Below, one piece after another: positions 1 through 8,508 of a stretch of 64,000 nucleotides of DNA (positions are counted from its first letter, which is position 1; every line of letters begins with the position of its first letter). The stretch is taken from contig DATMRW010000012.1 in NCBI GenBank assembly GCA_035565775.1, positions 62,001-126,000 on the forward strand, in the 5' to 3' direction. Source of the stretch: PRO6 sp035565775 (GTDB lineage Bacteria > Pseudomonadota > Alphaproteobacteria > Rhizobiales > Xanthobacteraceae). Both the position numbers and the translations under genes were made by a program. The notes below the pieces were generated by a model. That model did not search any database. It had not been told where the DNA came from and saw nothing but the letters and a program-made list of their open reading frames with translations.

Positions 1-342
1 GCCGACGACCATCGCGGCGGCGATCGCGCCGATCACGCTCCAGCCGGCAAGCAGCAGCGAGGCGATGACGACGCCGCAAAGGCCGAGCAGGGCGCCGAAC
101 GAGAGGTCCAGCCCCTCGGTCAGGATGATCAGCGTCATCGGCAGCGCGAGCATCATCAGCAACGCCGCCTGCAGGCTGACATTGCTGAGATTGACGCCCG
201 ACAGAAAGCGCGGGTTGCCGACCGCGAACACCACGATCATGGCGATGAGAATATAGCTTACGCCCGGAAGATTTTTGAGAAGCCTGCCGAGGCGGAAGGT
301 TTCCGCCGGGGCTTTCACTGTGGGAGCTGTGGAGTCGGTCAT
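1..342 (-). CDS. Sugar ABC transporter permease, RbsC type (partial, runs off left edge)
   Basis: This is the inner-membrane permease of a ribose/xylose-class ABC importer. Only the first 114 codons are in the window. The translation opens with a short polar tail, then a hydrophobic segment and the stretch 'GNPRFLSGVNLSN', followed by 'ILTEGLDLSFGA', both typical of the BPD_transp_2 permease family. The ATG overlaps the stop of the upstream ATPase gene as ATGA, so the two are translationally coupled. The periplasmic binding protein that should complete the importer is not visible and may lie beyond the left edge. The substrate cannot be named from the permease alone. Confidence 0.88.
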   Translation of the reverse strand, partial: MTDSTAPTVKAPAETFRLGRLLKNLPGVSYILIAMIVVFAVGNPRFLSGVNLSNVSLQAALLMMLALPMTLIILTEGLDLSFGALLGLCGVVIASLLLAGWSVIGAIAAAMVVG

Positions 343-1820
343 TGTTGTACCGCCAGATCGAGAATGGCTTTTTCGGACAGGTTGTCGCGATCCAGATGGC
401 CCACGATCCTGTAGTCGCGCATCACATAGGCGCGGTCGCAAAGGTGAATGAGCTCCGGCAGCTCCGAGCTGATTACGAGCACGGCGGCGCCGTCTTTCAC
501 GAGGTTGTCGATCAGCTGGTAGATCTCGAACTTGGCGCCGACGTCGACGCCGCGCGTCGGCTCATCAAGCATGAAGAGCTGCGAGCCCGCGGCGAGCCAC
601 TTGCCGAGCACGACCTTCTGCTGGTTGCCGCCGCTGAGGTTGCGAACGATCTGCCGGCTGCTCGGCGTTGCGATGTTGAGGCGCGAGATCAGATCGGCGC
701 ACACTTTCTCCGCCGCGCCGGGCTTGAACCAGCCGCCCTTGAACAGCCGCCAGAGCGAGGCGGCGGTGGCGTTCTCGCGCACCGGGAGCGGCAAAGCGAG
801 ACCCTCGCGCTTGCGGTCCTCGGGCAGCAAGGCGATGCCGGCGCGGCTCGCGATGTCGGGCGTGGCCTTGAGAGCCGAGCCATTCAGGCGGATGCTGCCG
901 CTGGCGACGGGATCAGCGCCGAAGATCGCGCGGACGACCTCGGTGCGGCCCGAGCCGACCAGGCCGGCAAGGCCGACGACCTCTCCGGCGCGGACCTCGA
1001 GCGAAATGTCCGAGAGTTTACCGGTCTTGATGTTCTCGATGGTGAGGATGGCTTTGCCGGGCGTCGCGGGCGTGCGATGGGGAATGCCATCGAGCGAGCG
1101 GCCGATCATCAGCCGCACCATCTCTTCGGCGCTAGCCTCGTCGCGCAGGAAGGTGGCGACGAGGGCGCCATCGCGCATGATCGTGATGCGGTCGCCCAGC
1201 GCCATGATCTCCTTCATGCGATGGGAGATGTAGACAATGGCGACGCCGCGTTTCTTGAGCCGCTCGATGACCTCGAACAGGCGCTCGGATTCGCGGTCGG
1301 AAATGGCGGCGGTCGGCTCGTCCATCACCAGGATGCGCGCGTCCTGCGACAGCGCCTTGGCGATTTCCACCATCTGCTGCTGCGCAACGCCGAGATCGCC
1401 GGCAAAAGTTCTGGTGTCGTAGTCGAGGCCGAGTTCTTCGAGAATGCGCTTTGCCGCGGCGTGCATCGCCTTCTTGTCGATCAGCCCGGCCTTGGTGAAG
1501 GCGCGCTCGCGCCCCAGAAAGATGTTTTGCGCGATGTCGAGATAGGGCGCGAGGGAAAATTCCTGGAAGATCACGGCGATGCCGACGGCATTGGCATCGG
1601 CCGGGCCGCGAATAGCAATGGTGCGCCCTTCGAGCTCGATCGAGCCGCCGTCGGCGATGTACGCGCCGCAGAGAACCTTGATCAGCGATGACTTTCCGGC
1701 GCCGTTCTGGCCGAGGATGACATGCACCTCGCCGGCGTGAATGTCGAACGAGACGTCCTTCAACGCCCGGACGCCGGGGAACGACTTTTCAATATTGATG
1801 AGCTTCAGCAGCGGGCCCAT
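339..1820 (-). CDS. Sugar ABC transporter ATP-binding protein (RbsA/MglA type)
   Basis: Duplicated ATPase of 493 residues that powers the ribose-type importer; E. coli RbsA is about 500 residues. The first nucleotide-binding domain has Walker A GQNGAGKSS near residues 37-45 and Walker B VMDEPTAA. Its signature is the usual degenerate one (LGVAQQQ). The second domain has the canonical LSGGNQQK signature and LFMLDEPTRGVD. The frame is open 50 codons further upstream, but homology begins at the ATG at 1820, so that start is preferred. The gene couples to the permease by an ATGA overlap. A LacI-type operator lies about 137 bp upstream, and the divergent ridA promoter carries a second copy, so control by the LacI protein encoded at 3170-4210 is likely. 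Confidence 0.93.
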   Translation of the reverse strand: MGPLLKLINIEKSFPGVRALKDVSFDIHAGEVHVILGQNGAGKSSLIKVLCGAYIADGGSIELEGRTIAIRGPADANAVGIAVIFQEFSLAPYLDIAQNIFLGRERAFTKAGLIDKKAMHAAAKRILEELGLDYDTRTFAGDLGVAQQQMVEIAKALSQDARILVMDEPTAAISDRESERLFEVIERLKKRGVAIVYISHRMKEIMALGDRITIMRDGALVATFLRDEASAEEMVRLMIGRSLDGIPHRTPATPGKAILTIENIKTGKLSDISLEVRAGEVVGLAGLVGSGRTEVVRAIFGADPVASGSIRLNGSALKATPDIASRAGIALLPEDRKREGLALPLPVRENATAASLWRLFKGGWFKPGAAEKVCADLISRLNIATPSSRQIVRNLSGGNQQKVVLGKWLAAGSQLFMLDEPTRGVDVGAKFEIYQLIDNLVKDGAAVLVISSELPELIHLCDRAYVMRDYRIVGHLDRDNLSEKAILDLAVQQ

Positions 1821-1949
1821 GACGCCCCCGGCCGTTGTCCATCCCCGGAATTGCGCGCGCCTTGAGCGCGCCCGATCGTTGCTTGACGCAACGTCTTTAT
1901 CGCAAACGGCATTCGCCTCTGCTCCCACCCTAGTATGCCTTTGCATAGC

Positions 1950-1963
1950 CGCAAACGATTGCA
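1950..1963. promoter_or_regulatory. LacI-family operator upstream of the sugar ABC operon
   Basis: CGCAAACGATTGCA. It has the GCAA/TTGC arms and central CG expected for LacI/GalR-family operators and differs at two positions from the copy at 2120. It lies about 137 bp upstream of the ATPase start. Confidence 0.65.
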
Positions 1964-2119
1964 ATGACAAGGTTCAAGCGATGGCAGCGGGAGCGACATT
2001 TTCGCTGCTTGCCCGCCAATCCCACTGTAAGTGCGCGAAATCCGACCGATTTCCGGCAGCTAAATCGCCGCAGGCGGCGCGCAGCCTGGGAAATATTTTA
2101 TTGTGGAGGAGGTGATCTC

Positions 2120-2133
2120 TGCAAGCGATTGCA
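2120..2133. promoter_or_regulatory. LacI-family operator upstream of ridA
   Basis: TGCAAGCGATTGCA. It is the exact reverse complement of the site at 4336-4349 in front of the lacI-type gene, with TGCAA/TTGCA arms around a central CG. Its centre is about 113 bp upstream of the ridA start. Confidence 0.75.
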
Positions 2134-2238
2134 AGGAGGGTGCAAAGGCGGTAGAGAATCCGGGTGAACAACCGAGACCGCAAGTCCGAGCCCTCAAGAG
2201 GGCAAGTCCGTAAGAAACGCCTTGGAGAAACGTAGATC

Positions 2239-2703
2239 ATGACGATGAAGCCCGCATTCGCGACCTCGCCCACCAATCCGGACGTCAAGGAGATCCAGAC
2301 GATTCCCGAGCGCAAGCCGGACATGCCGTATGCCCCGGCGATCCGGGTCGAAAGCCCGTGCGGCCTGCTCTTCATCTCGGGCTCGACCCCGTCGCCGCTC
2401 TATCACAAGCATCCGCACGACATTTCGGAGCACAATCATCCGAACCGGATCGAGGATCAGACGCGCCTCGCGATGGATACCATCAAGACCATTCTCGATC
2501 ACGAAGGCCTGACCTGGACCGACGTCGTGAAGGTCACGAAATACGTCACCGACATGCGCGACATGGACGGCATGGTCGCGGTGATGAAGGAATATTTTGG
2601 CACCTGGACCCCGGCGAGCACCACGATCTGCATCAATCAGCTTTCGACGCCGGGCGCGCGCGTCGAGCTCGACATGATCGCGGCGTTCCCGCGCGGCAAG
2701 TAA
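2239..2703 (+). CDS. ridA: RidA family protein (YjgF/UK114)
   Basis: RidA-fold enamine/imine deaminase-like protein of 154 residues, slightly longer than classic RidA (about 130) because of an N-terminal extension. Diagnostic elements are 'GLLFISGSTP' near the N-terminus, 'DVVKVTKYVTDM' in the middle and the C-terminal 'PGARVELDMIAAFP', whose Arg matches the substrate-binding Arg of active RidA members. It is transcribed away from the sugar ABC operon and is 7 bp upstream of a DoxX-like gene, so the two are probably one transcript. The LacI-type operator at 2120-2133 puts it in the same local regulon. In such sugar clusters RidA-like proteins may act on a reactive intermediate, but that role is inferred. 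Confidence 0.88.
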   Translation: MTMKPAFATSPTNPDVKEIQTIPERKPDMPYAPAIRVESPCGLLFISGSTPSPLYHKHPHDISEHNHPNRIEDQTRLAMDTIKTILDHEGLTWTDVVKVTKYVTDMRDMDGMVAVMKEYFGTWTPASTTICINQLSTPGARVELDMIAAFPRGK

Positions 2704-2710
2704 GCCCCAG

Positions 2711-3049
2711 ATGTCCGCGGACACTCTCGTCGCACTATTGCTCGCGCTCGTCATGATCTGGGCGGGCGCGCTCAATCTTGTCGGCCCCGGCTTCATCCGC
2801 TCGGAGTTCAAGGGCTGGGGCTATCCCGACAGCCTGCGTATCGCCGTCGGTCTGACCGAGTGGGCGGCGGCGCTTGCGCTGCTTTTTCCGGCGACGCGCA
2901 TGGCGGGCTGCGCTCTGGCCGCGGCCGTTCTGCTCGGTGTGGTCTACACCTTCCTGCGGCATGGCGAGCGGATGCGCCTGGAGTATCCGCTGGTGCTATT
3001 GGCGCTGGTGGTGATTGTGAGCGCGCGCGCGGCCAACGTTATTGGCTAG
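2711..3049 (+). CDS. DoxX-like integral membrane protein
   Basis: Small inner-membrane protein of 112 residues with four hydrophobic segments (roughly 5-25, 44-62, 65-82 and 92-110). It carries the DoxX/DoxD-like pattern 'IWAGALNLVGPGFIRSEF...WGYP', followed by 'VGLTEWAAALALLFP'. It sits 7 bp after ridA and is presumably cotranscribed. DoxX-family proteins are often linked to redox or stress functions, but no catalytic residues can be named here, so no reaction is assigned. A hairpin terminator follows. Confidence 0.78.
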   Translation: MSADTLVALLLALVMIWAGALNLVGPGFIRSEFKGWGYPDSLRIAVGLTEWAAALALLFPATRMAGCALAAAVLLGVVYTFLRHGERMRLEYPLVLLALVVIVSARAANVIG

Positions 3050-3112
3050 GCGACGGGCGGCGGAGCGGGGCATCGCTTCGCCGCGGCGCTGCAACACGGC
3101 AGGCGCCAAAGG

Positions 3113-3148
3113 GCGGCTCGTTCCACGCGAATGAGCCGCTCTCTTTTA
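3113..3148. terminator. Hairpin terminator between DoxX gene and lacI-type gene
   Basis: Stem GCGGCTC (3113-3119) pairs with GAGCCGC (3133-3139), and inner TTC/GAA pairs extend it. The tract TCTCTTTT follows on the plus strand. It sits between convergent genes. Confidence 0.7.
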
Positions 3149-3169
3149 TGTTGATCGGGAGCTAGTCGT

Positions 3170-4210
3170 TCAGCGCGTCTTCGGCGCGGCCGTGGATCCG
3201 CGCACCATCAGGGTCGGCATCAGCACGACATTGCGCGCAGCAAGGCCCGACGGTTCATTGATGTTGCGCAGCAGAAGCTGCGCCGCCTCGCGCCCCATCT
3301 CGCGATGGCTGATACGCACGGTGGTCAGCGGCGGCTGCAGCATGTCCACCAGCGGCATGTCGTTGTGGCCGACGATGGAGACGTCCTCGGGGCAGGAGAG
3401 GCCGCGCGCATTGAGCGCCTGATAAGCGCCGAGCGCGAGCAGATCGTTCGCCGCGACGATGGCGCTGACGCGCTGGCGATCGAGCAGTTGCCCGGCGGCG
3501 ATTTCGCCGGCTTCGCGCGAGTAGGCCGAGGCGATCTCGATCGGGCCGACCGGCAGGCCATGCGCGCGCATCGCGGCTTCATAGCCATGGCGGCGCCGAT
3601 AGCCGGTCGAGAGGTTCGGCAGACCGGCGATGTGCCCGATACTCTTGTGGCCAAGCTTGACGAGATGATCGACGGCGAGCGCCATGCCCTTCTCGTCGTC
3701 GGAGACGACGGCAGACGCCTTGCCGTCTTCCTCGGCGCGATTGACGAGCACGACCGGAACGCCGTTCTCGATGCAGGCCGACACGGTGTCGTCGTGCCGC
3801 GCGGCGGTGGCGAGGATCAGCCCGTCGACCTGCCGCCCGATCAGCCGCTCGATCAACTCGTTGGTGTCGACGCCTTCCTGTCCCGCGTCCGCGATGATGG
3901 TGCCGTAGCCTTCGCGAAACAGCGCGGCGGTGATGCCGCCGAGGATCGGGGCAAAGACCGGGTTGAACAGGTCCGGCAGCAGCACGCCGACCAGCCGCGA
4001 CGTGCCGGTGCGCAGGCTGGCCGCGGCGGAGTTGGGCCTGTAGCCGAGTCGTTTGGCGCTGGTCATCACGCGCTGGACGATCTCGTCGGCGATCATGTGG
4101 CGGGTCCGCGGATTCAGGGCGCGCGACACCGTCGACGAGTGGACGCCGGCGTCGGTGGCGACCTGCTTCAACGTGACGACCCGCGAGGCGCGCGGAGTTT
4201 TCGATTGCAT
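3170..4210 (-). CDS. LacI/GalR family transcriptional repressor
   Basis: DNA-binding repressor of 346 residues. The N-terminal LacI helix-turn-helix, 'TLKQVATDAGVHSSTVSRALN', begins at about residue 12. A periplasmic-binding-protein-like sensor domain follows ('VGVLLPDLFNPVFAPILGGI', 'VSIVGHNDMPLVDMLQPPLTTV'). The ATG at 4210 is chosen because it places the helix-turn-helix at the family's usual position; the frame stays open about 70 codons upstream without homology. An operator with TGCAA arms lies 126-139 bp upstream, implying autoregulation. Matching operators flank the sugar ABC and ridA promoters, making this their likely regulator. The inducer is unknown. Confidence 0.93.
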   Translation of the reverse strand: MQSKTPRASRVVTLKQVATDAGVHSSTVSRALNPRTRHMIADEIVQRVMTSAKRLGYRPNSAAASLRTGTSRLVGVLLPDLFNPVFAPILGGITAALFREGYGTIIADAGQEGVDTNELIERLIGRQVDGLILATAARHDDTVSACIENGVPVVLVNRAEEDGKASAVVSDDEKGMALAVDHLVKLGHKSIGHIAGLPNLSTGYRRRHGYEAAMRAHGLPVGPIEIASAYSREAGEIAAGQLLDRQRVSAIVAANDLLALGAYQALNARGLSCPEDVSIVGHNDMPLVDMLQPPLTTVRISHREMGREAAQLLLRNINEPSGLAARNVVLMPTLMVRGSTAAPKTR

Positions 4211-4335
4211 CGCGATGTGTTTTGCCACGTTCGATTGCAAGGTAAGCAAGCGCGCCTCGTCAAAGCGGCCGAGGGGCGGCGGTTGAGTTTTCGAGCATGC
4301 GGGCGCGATGCCGCGGAAATGCTCTGCAAACAATA

Positions 4336-4349
4336 TGCAATCGCTTGCA
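4336..4349. promoter_or_regulatory. LacI-family operator upstream of the lacI-type gene
   Basis: TGCAATCGCTTGCA, extended by A and T to perfect 6-bp arms ATGCAA/TTGCAT around a central CG. It is the reverse complement of the 2120-2133 site. Its position upstream of the repressor gene suggests autoregulation. Confidence 0.75.
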
Positions 4350-4447
4350 TTGGAATGCAAGCTGCCGACCGTGCTGGCAAAGTGGCGAAGCCGGCGAAAA
4401 TTTCGACCCGCGCCGTTCAACCTGCAATCGGGGATTGAGAGGTCCGG

Positions 4448-5404
4448 TCAGGCGAGTTCTGCAGCACCGTCCCTCGTGACACGCGCGGCGGTGAGTGCAT
4501 CGCGGAGGCGTGCGATCTCGGCCTCCGCCAGCTTGACCAGCGGCGGGCGCACGATCGCCCGATCGAGCCGGCCGAGCAGCACCAGCGTCTCCTTCATGCG
4601 ATTGTGCATGTCGACGAAGGGTGGGGCATAGAATGCCTGCTGGAGTGGAAACAGCCGGTCGTTGATCCGCCGTGCCGCGACAAGATCACCGCGCTGCACC
4701 GCCCTGAACAGGGCCACCTGAAGGTCAGCAACGACGCTACCCGCACCTGACAGCAGGCCCTTCGCTCCCATCGCAAGCGATGCCATCAGCCATGAGCTTT
4801 GCGTGGTCAAAACATTGACCGGGCGCGTCAGGCTTTGGAAGCTGCGGATGTTGCGCTCATGCAGCGCCGGTTCGGCGGTCCAGTCCTTCACCGCGCAGAT
4901 GCTCGGCACCTGCTCGAACATTTTGATCAGGGTGTCGAACGGATAGCCGAAGGTCGAGAGCGGATATTGAAAGCAGATCAGCGGCAGGTCGGTGGCGTCC
5001 GCGATGCACTTGAAGTGGGCGATCGGCATTTCCGGGCGAAGCTGCGCCCCCATGCCGAAGCATTGCGATGGAAAGACCAGAAGCGCGGAAGCGCCGCGCT
5101 GCTGCGCCATTCTTGCGAGCCGCGCCGCCTCAAGGCTTCCATCGGCATAAATGCCGCAGACGATCGGCAGCCTGTCGGCGATCTCCTCGGTCGCGATGTC
5201 GAGGATGCGCTCCTGTTCTTCAAAGCTGCACGCATGGACCTCGGACGCATGGCCATTCACGGTGATCGCCGAAACGCCGTCGACATTCGCGCAATCTCGG
5301 AAATGCTTCCGCGATGCCGCTTCATCGATCGTGAGGTCATCATTGAAGGCCAGCAAGGTCGCCGGAATGACACCTTCCGGTCGGAACGGCAGTGGGCTTT
5401 TCAT
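4448..5404 (-). CDS. Dihydrodipicolinate synthase (DapA/NanA) family aldolase
   Basis: Class I aldolase of the DapA superfamily, 318 residues. The Schiff-base lysine is K173 in 'ICAVKDWT' and the general-acid tyrosine is Y147 in 'FQYP'. The usual GTTGE phosphate/carboxylate loop is replaced by 'NGHASEVHACS', so it is probably not true dihydrodipicolinate synthase but a lyase or dehydratase acting on a 2-keto acid. It is followed 65 bp upstream in transcription order by a NIPSNAP gene in the same direction, and precedes the lacI-type gene. Its place beside a sugar importer suggests sugar-acid breakdown, but the substrate is not determinable. Confidence 0.87.
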   Translation of the reverse strand: MKSPLPFRPEGVIPATLLAFNDDLTIDEAASRKHFRDCANVDGVSAITVNGHASEVHACSFEEQERILDIATEEIADRLPIVCGIYADGSLEAARLARMAQQRGASALLVFPSQCFGMGAQLRPEMPIAHFKCIADATDLPLICFQYPLSTFGYPFDTLIKMFEQVPSICAVKDWTAEPALHERNIRSFQSLTRPVNVLTTQSSWLMASLAMGAKGLLSGAGSVVADLQVALFRAVQRGDLVAARRINDRLFPLQQAFYAPPFVDMHNRMKETLVLLGRLDRAIVRPPLVKLAEAEIARLRDALTAARVTRDGAAELA

Positions 5405-5469
5405 TCTGTTTCCTCATCGTTGCGCGAAATCGAATGACATGTGACGGCCAGCGCCGCCACATGCGCTGA

Positions 5470-5781
5470 TCAGGCGGGCACCTCTGGATGAAGCAGGATC
5501 GTGCTCTGCGCCGCGACCAGCGGGCCGGTGCTCTCGCTGTCGCGTTTGACCGCCTGCCACTCCGGGTCGCCCTGAAACGCTTTCCAAGCCGCCTGGCGCT
5601 GTTCGTCGGTTTGAAACTGCGTGAGGTAGTAAAGCTTGGCCGGGTCGGCCGGATCGGAGTAGACGCCGACGATGCCGATGCCGTGCTTGGCGAAGAAGCG
5701 CAGGGTGTGGTTCATGAACCGCTCCTTCATCGCCGCGGCAGTGCCCTCGGCTGCCTGATAGGTTCTCCATTCAAAAATCAT
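5470..5781 (-). CDS. NIPSNAP family protein
   Basis: Small 103-residue protein with the NIPSNAP/EthD-like ferredoxin fold pattern: 'MIFEWRTYQAAEGTAAAMKERF' at the start, 'GIVGVYSDPADPAKLYYLTQF' in the middle and 'AWKAFQGDPEW' later. Such proteins are common beside catabolic and flavin-dependent genes in proteobacteria, though their reaction is rarely known. It lies in the same direction as the aldolase gene downstream and the FMN reductase gene upstream (63 bp), so the three may be one transcript that starts in the divergent region before the LysR gene. Confidence 0.85.
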   Translation of the reverse strand: MIFEWRTYQAAEGTAAAMKERFMNHTLRFFAKHGIGIVGVYSDPADPAKLYYLTQFQTDEQRQAAWKAFQGDPEWQAVKRDSESTGPLVAAQSTILLHPEVPA

Positions 5782-5844
5782 GCACTATTCCTTGCATTGC
5801 AGTTGGGTTTTAGGAAAGCGAGGATTGTCCGCCGACCGGACGGT

Positions 5845-6438
5845 TCAGGCAGCGAGCTTGCCTGCGACATTCGAGTGCACGAAGCTTGCGACCTGCTCGG
5901 CAAGGATCGTCAGCCCCGGCAGCCACTCCGCCGTCTCGTCGGAAGGGGGACGCTTGGCATCAGTCTGGATCGCCATCGCGTAGGGCGTCGGCCAGGCCCG
6001 CAGCGCATGAATGACGGAGCGCAGGCTCACCAGCGTCGTCCCGATCGCCTGTGCTCCATTGGCGCAAACGATGCTGCCGACAACGCGGCCTTCGAGGTAA
6101 GGCAATTTGTCGCTGCGCATCTCCTCGGTGTAGTCGAGGACGTTTTTGATGATGCCGGACATCAAGCCGTGATATCCCGGCGAAGAAATGATGACGCCGG
6201 AGGCGCGACGCAGCGCATCGATCAGGCGCGCCGCCGTTTCGGAGTTCTGCACGGCGCCCATCTCGAACGGCGGAAGCATGATGTCGGGTCCGGCAAAGGC
6301 CACTGTGTCGCATCCCGTCTTGCCGACGAGATCGAGCGCGACGCGCAGCGCGCGTTCCGAGGTCGAGCCCGCGCGCGTCGAGCCGCCGATCCCCACCACG
6401 AGCGGACGGTGCAGGCGGTTGATTTTATCCATTAACAT
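5845..6438 (-). CDS. NADPH-dependent FMN reductase family protein
   Basis: Flavodoxin-fold reductase of 197 residues. Key motifs are the phosphate-binding loop 'VVGIGGSTRAGSTSE' near the N-terminus and 'SPGYHGLMSGIIKNVLDY', the classic SPxYH...KN(L/A)xD signature of FMN_red proteins. The ATG at 6438 is preferred over 6432 because GAGG lies five bases upstream. It is divergent from a LysR gene. Across that regulator lies a luciferase-like monooxygenase, which needs reduced flavin supplied by a partner reductase, so this protein is the natural candidate. That partnership is inferred from position. Confidence 0.9.
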   Translation of the reverse strand: MLMDKINRLHRPLVVGIGGSTRAGSTSERALRVALDLVGKTGCDTVAFAGPDIMLPPFEMGAVQNSETAARLIDALRRASGVIISSPGYHGLMSGIIKNVLDYTEEMRSDKLPYLEGRVVGSIVCANGAQAIGTTLVSLRSVIHALRAWPTPYAMAIQTDAKRPPSDETAEWLPGLTILAEQVASFVHSNVAGKLAA

Positions 6439-6648
6439 TTTTAGCCTCAACGATTGGCCCGACTTGTCCGATGGCGAATCTTCGCGCTCCCAGCAGCCGC
6501 TGGCAACGCGGTCTCCACCCATCGCAGGAAGGGCGTGTATCGATTTGAAAAGTATTCGGGAGAGTTTGAGGCGCGCTAGGTCTGCAAAACTAAAGGGACG
6601 TATTACGAATGCTGATAGCTGCGTGGCAGGATAAGCGGTGATCATCGA

Positions 6649-7590
6649 ATGGAATTAAAACAAGTCCGCTATTTCATGTGGGTGTATGAGGAGGGATCGT
6701 TCAGCAAGGCCGCGCAGAAGGCGCGCGTGGCGCAGCCGGTGCTCAGCATGCAGATCCGCCGGTTGGAGGATCATTTCGGCGTCCAGCTCTTCGAGCGCCA
6801 TGCGCGCGGCATCAAGCCGACGGAATTTGGCGAAAAGCTATACAGCCGCAGCGTCGCGATCATGCGCAATGTCACGCTCGCCGAGGACGACCTGCGGCAG
6901 GCGGAGCAGGTCGATACCCTGACGGGAAGGATTCATGTCGGTCTTTCCGGCATGTTCAACCGCAACCTTTTGAGGCGCATCCTCCTGCCGTTCATGGAGC
7001 GCTATCCGCAGGTCGATGTAACAATATCCGAGAGCTACACCGGCACGCTCATGGAGTGGGTGAGGGACGGCCTGATCGATTTCGCCGTCGGCTCTCGCCC
7101 CGCGGTCGAAGGCAACCTCGTCCAGCGTCTCCTCTACAAAGATCGCGTCGTGCTTCTCAGCGGCTCACCATTGTTCGGTCCTTCGCTCAGCCCATGCGAT
7201 CTGACACAGTCGAAGGGATTGAAGCTGATCTTGCCGACAACGAAACACAGTTTTGGCAAGCTCATCAAGGAATATATCGAGAGTGGCATCATCCAGGTCG
7301 AGAAGGTCATCGAGATCAACAGCACGGTCGGCGCTGTCGGAATCGCGATGAGCTCGGATTGGGCGGTAGTCGCCTCGGTCATTGCCGTGCTCGATGATCT
7401 CGAAAATCCGAAATCTTTCATCTATCCGGTGATCGAGCCGGCGATCCCCTTCGATCTCTATACGATCTACGATCGGCGGCGCCCGCTGAGCGCCGCGGCG
7501 CGACAATTTATCCAGATGATCGAGATCGAGCTCGGCAAGGTCGAGGATACCTGGAAGCAGACATGCCGTGATCCGATTGTTCGGATGTAA
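6649..7590 (+). CDS. LysR family transcriptional regulator
   Basis: Regulator of 313 residues. The N-terminal winged helix-turn-helix is 'LKQVRYFMWVYEEGSFSKAAQKARVAQPVLSMQIRRLE' split across residues 3-40, and a substrate-binding effector domain begins near residue 93. The start ATG immediately precedes 'ELKQVRYF', the canonical LysR beginning. It stands between the divergent FMN reductase gene and the hydrolase-monooxygenase operon, and probably controls one or both. A 17-bp dyad at 7628-7644, between it and the next operon, is a candidate binding site. Confidence 0.94.
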   Translation: MELKQVRYFMWVYEEGSFSKAAQKARVAQPVLSMQIRRLEDHFGVQLFERHARGIKPTEFGEKLYSRSVAIMRNVTLAEDDLRQAEQVDTLTGRIHVGLSGMFNRNLLRRILLPFMERYPQVDVTISESYTGTLMEWVRDGLIDFAVGSRPAVEGNLVQRLLYKDRVVLLSGSPLFGPSLSPCDLTQSKGLKLILPTTKHSFGKLIKEYIESGIIQVEKVIEINSTVGAVGIAMSSDWAVVASVIAVLDDLENPKSFIYPVIEPAIPFDLYTIYDRRRPLSAAARQFIQMIEIELGKVEDTWKQTCRDPIVRM

Positions 7591-7627
7591 TTTTTCTTCC
7601 TGTGTGCAATTGCAGCATTAGATTGCT

Positions 7628-7644
7628 TGATATCATCCATATCA
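7628..7644. promoter_or_regulatory. Dyad upstream of hydrolase-monooxygenase operon (candidate LysR site)
   Basis: TGATATCATCCATATCA: perfect 6-bp arms TGATAT/ATATCA around a 5-bp spacer, 82 bp before the next start codon. It could be the site for the adjacent LysR protein; the assignment is by position only. Confidence 0.4.
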
Positions 7645-7725
7645 GTTTGCGTGGTAGTCGCTGAGGGGCATCCATGTAGATTGCGCAAGAGTTGTGAAAT
7701 TTGAGCAACAGAAAGCGCGTTCTAC

Positions 7726-8508
7726 ATGGCACCAACTGGTCAAGTCATCGAAGTGACCGGCGTTGCGACGGGCCTGCTGCGGCAGGGCAAGGGCAAGCCG
7801 GTTTTGTTTATCCACGGAGCCAACGGCGTTGGTGCGTGGCTTCCGTTTTTCGAGAACCTCTCGCAAAACTACGATCTCCTGATCCCAGATCATCCCGGTT
7901 TTGGCCGGTCCGATGATCCGAGCTGGATCCGCTCCGTTCCCGACATCGCGTTCTTCTATTTGGACATGCTTGAGCAGCTCGACCTGCGCGATGTGCATCT
8001 CGTTGGCACGTCAATGGGCGGATGGATCGCCTCGGAGATGGCAATCCGCAACGATCGCCGCATCGCCAGCCTGACGATGGTCGGCCCGGCAGGGATCAGG
8101 GTGAAGGGCGAGCCGTTCGGTGACATCTTCATGTGGTCGCCCGAGGAGGCGACGCGCAACATTTTCCTCAATCAGGAAATCGCCGATCGCCTGCTGTCGG
8201 TGAAGCCGACCGAAGAGCAGCTCGATGTCATGATGAAGAACCGCTTCGCCGTGACGAAGTACGGCTGGCAGCCGCGGATGTACAACCCGGACCTCGAGAA
8301 GTGGCTGCACCGCGTCAAGGTGCCAACCTTCATCGGCTGGGGGAGGGAAGATAAGATCGTTCCATCGAGCTACGCCGCGCGTTGGAAGCAGCGCATTCCG
8401 CACGCCAGGGTCACGGTCTACGACAATTGCGGACACCTTCCGCACATCGAAGCGTCGGACGCACTGTTCGCTGACGTTAAAACTTTCATTGACGGGGTCG
8501 CGGCATGA
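7726..8508 (+). CDS. Alpha/beta hydrolase (ring-cleavage-product hydrolase-like)
   Basis: Hydrolase of 260 residues with a complete catalytic triad: nucleophile S96 in 'GTSMGGW', acid D209 in 'GWGREDKIV' and H237 in 'CGHLPHIE'. The oxyanion region 'FIHGANG' is at residue 29. The overall pattern resembles meta-cleavage-product hydrolases and haloperoxidase-type esterases. Its stop overlaps the next start as ATGA, so it is translationally coupled to the flavin monooxygenase. This suggests that the two enzymes act in successive steps, for example oxygenation then C-C or ester cleavage. The substrate is unknown. Confidence 0.88.
   Translation: MAPTGQVIEVTGVATGLLRQGKGKPVLFIHGANGVGAWLPFFENLSQNYDLLIPDHPGFGRSDDPSWIRSVPDIAFFYLDMLEQLDLRDVHLVGTSMGGWIASEMAIRNDRRIASLTMVGPAGIRVKGEPFGDIFMWSPEEATRNIFLNQEIADRLLSVKPTEEQLDVMMKNRFAVTKYGWQPRMYNPDLEKWLHRVKVPTFIGWGREDKIVPSSYAARWKQRIPHARVTVYDNCGHLPHIEASDALFADVKTFIDGVAA

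Larger units (their letters stand above)
1821..2238. other. Divergent intergenic region between ATPase gene and ridA
   Basis: Non-coding stretch of 418 bases with the two divergent promoters. It holds two LacI-type operators (1950-1963 and 2120-2133) about 170 bp apart centre to centre, a spacing that would allow one tetramer to loop the DNA. I see no other gene in it. Confidence 0.7.

Noticed and set aside
342..1691. Long plus-strand open frame opposite the sugar ABC ATPase
   Set aside because: It lies entirely antisense to a complete, motif-bearing ATPase and its translation has no recognisable domain; long antisense frames are usual in GC-rich DNA.
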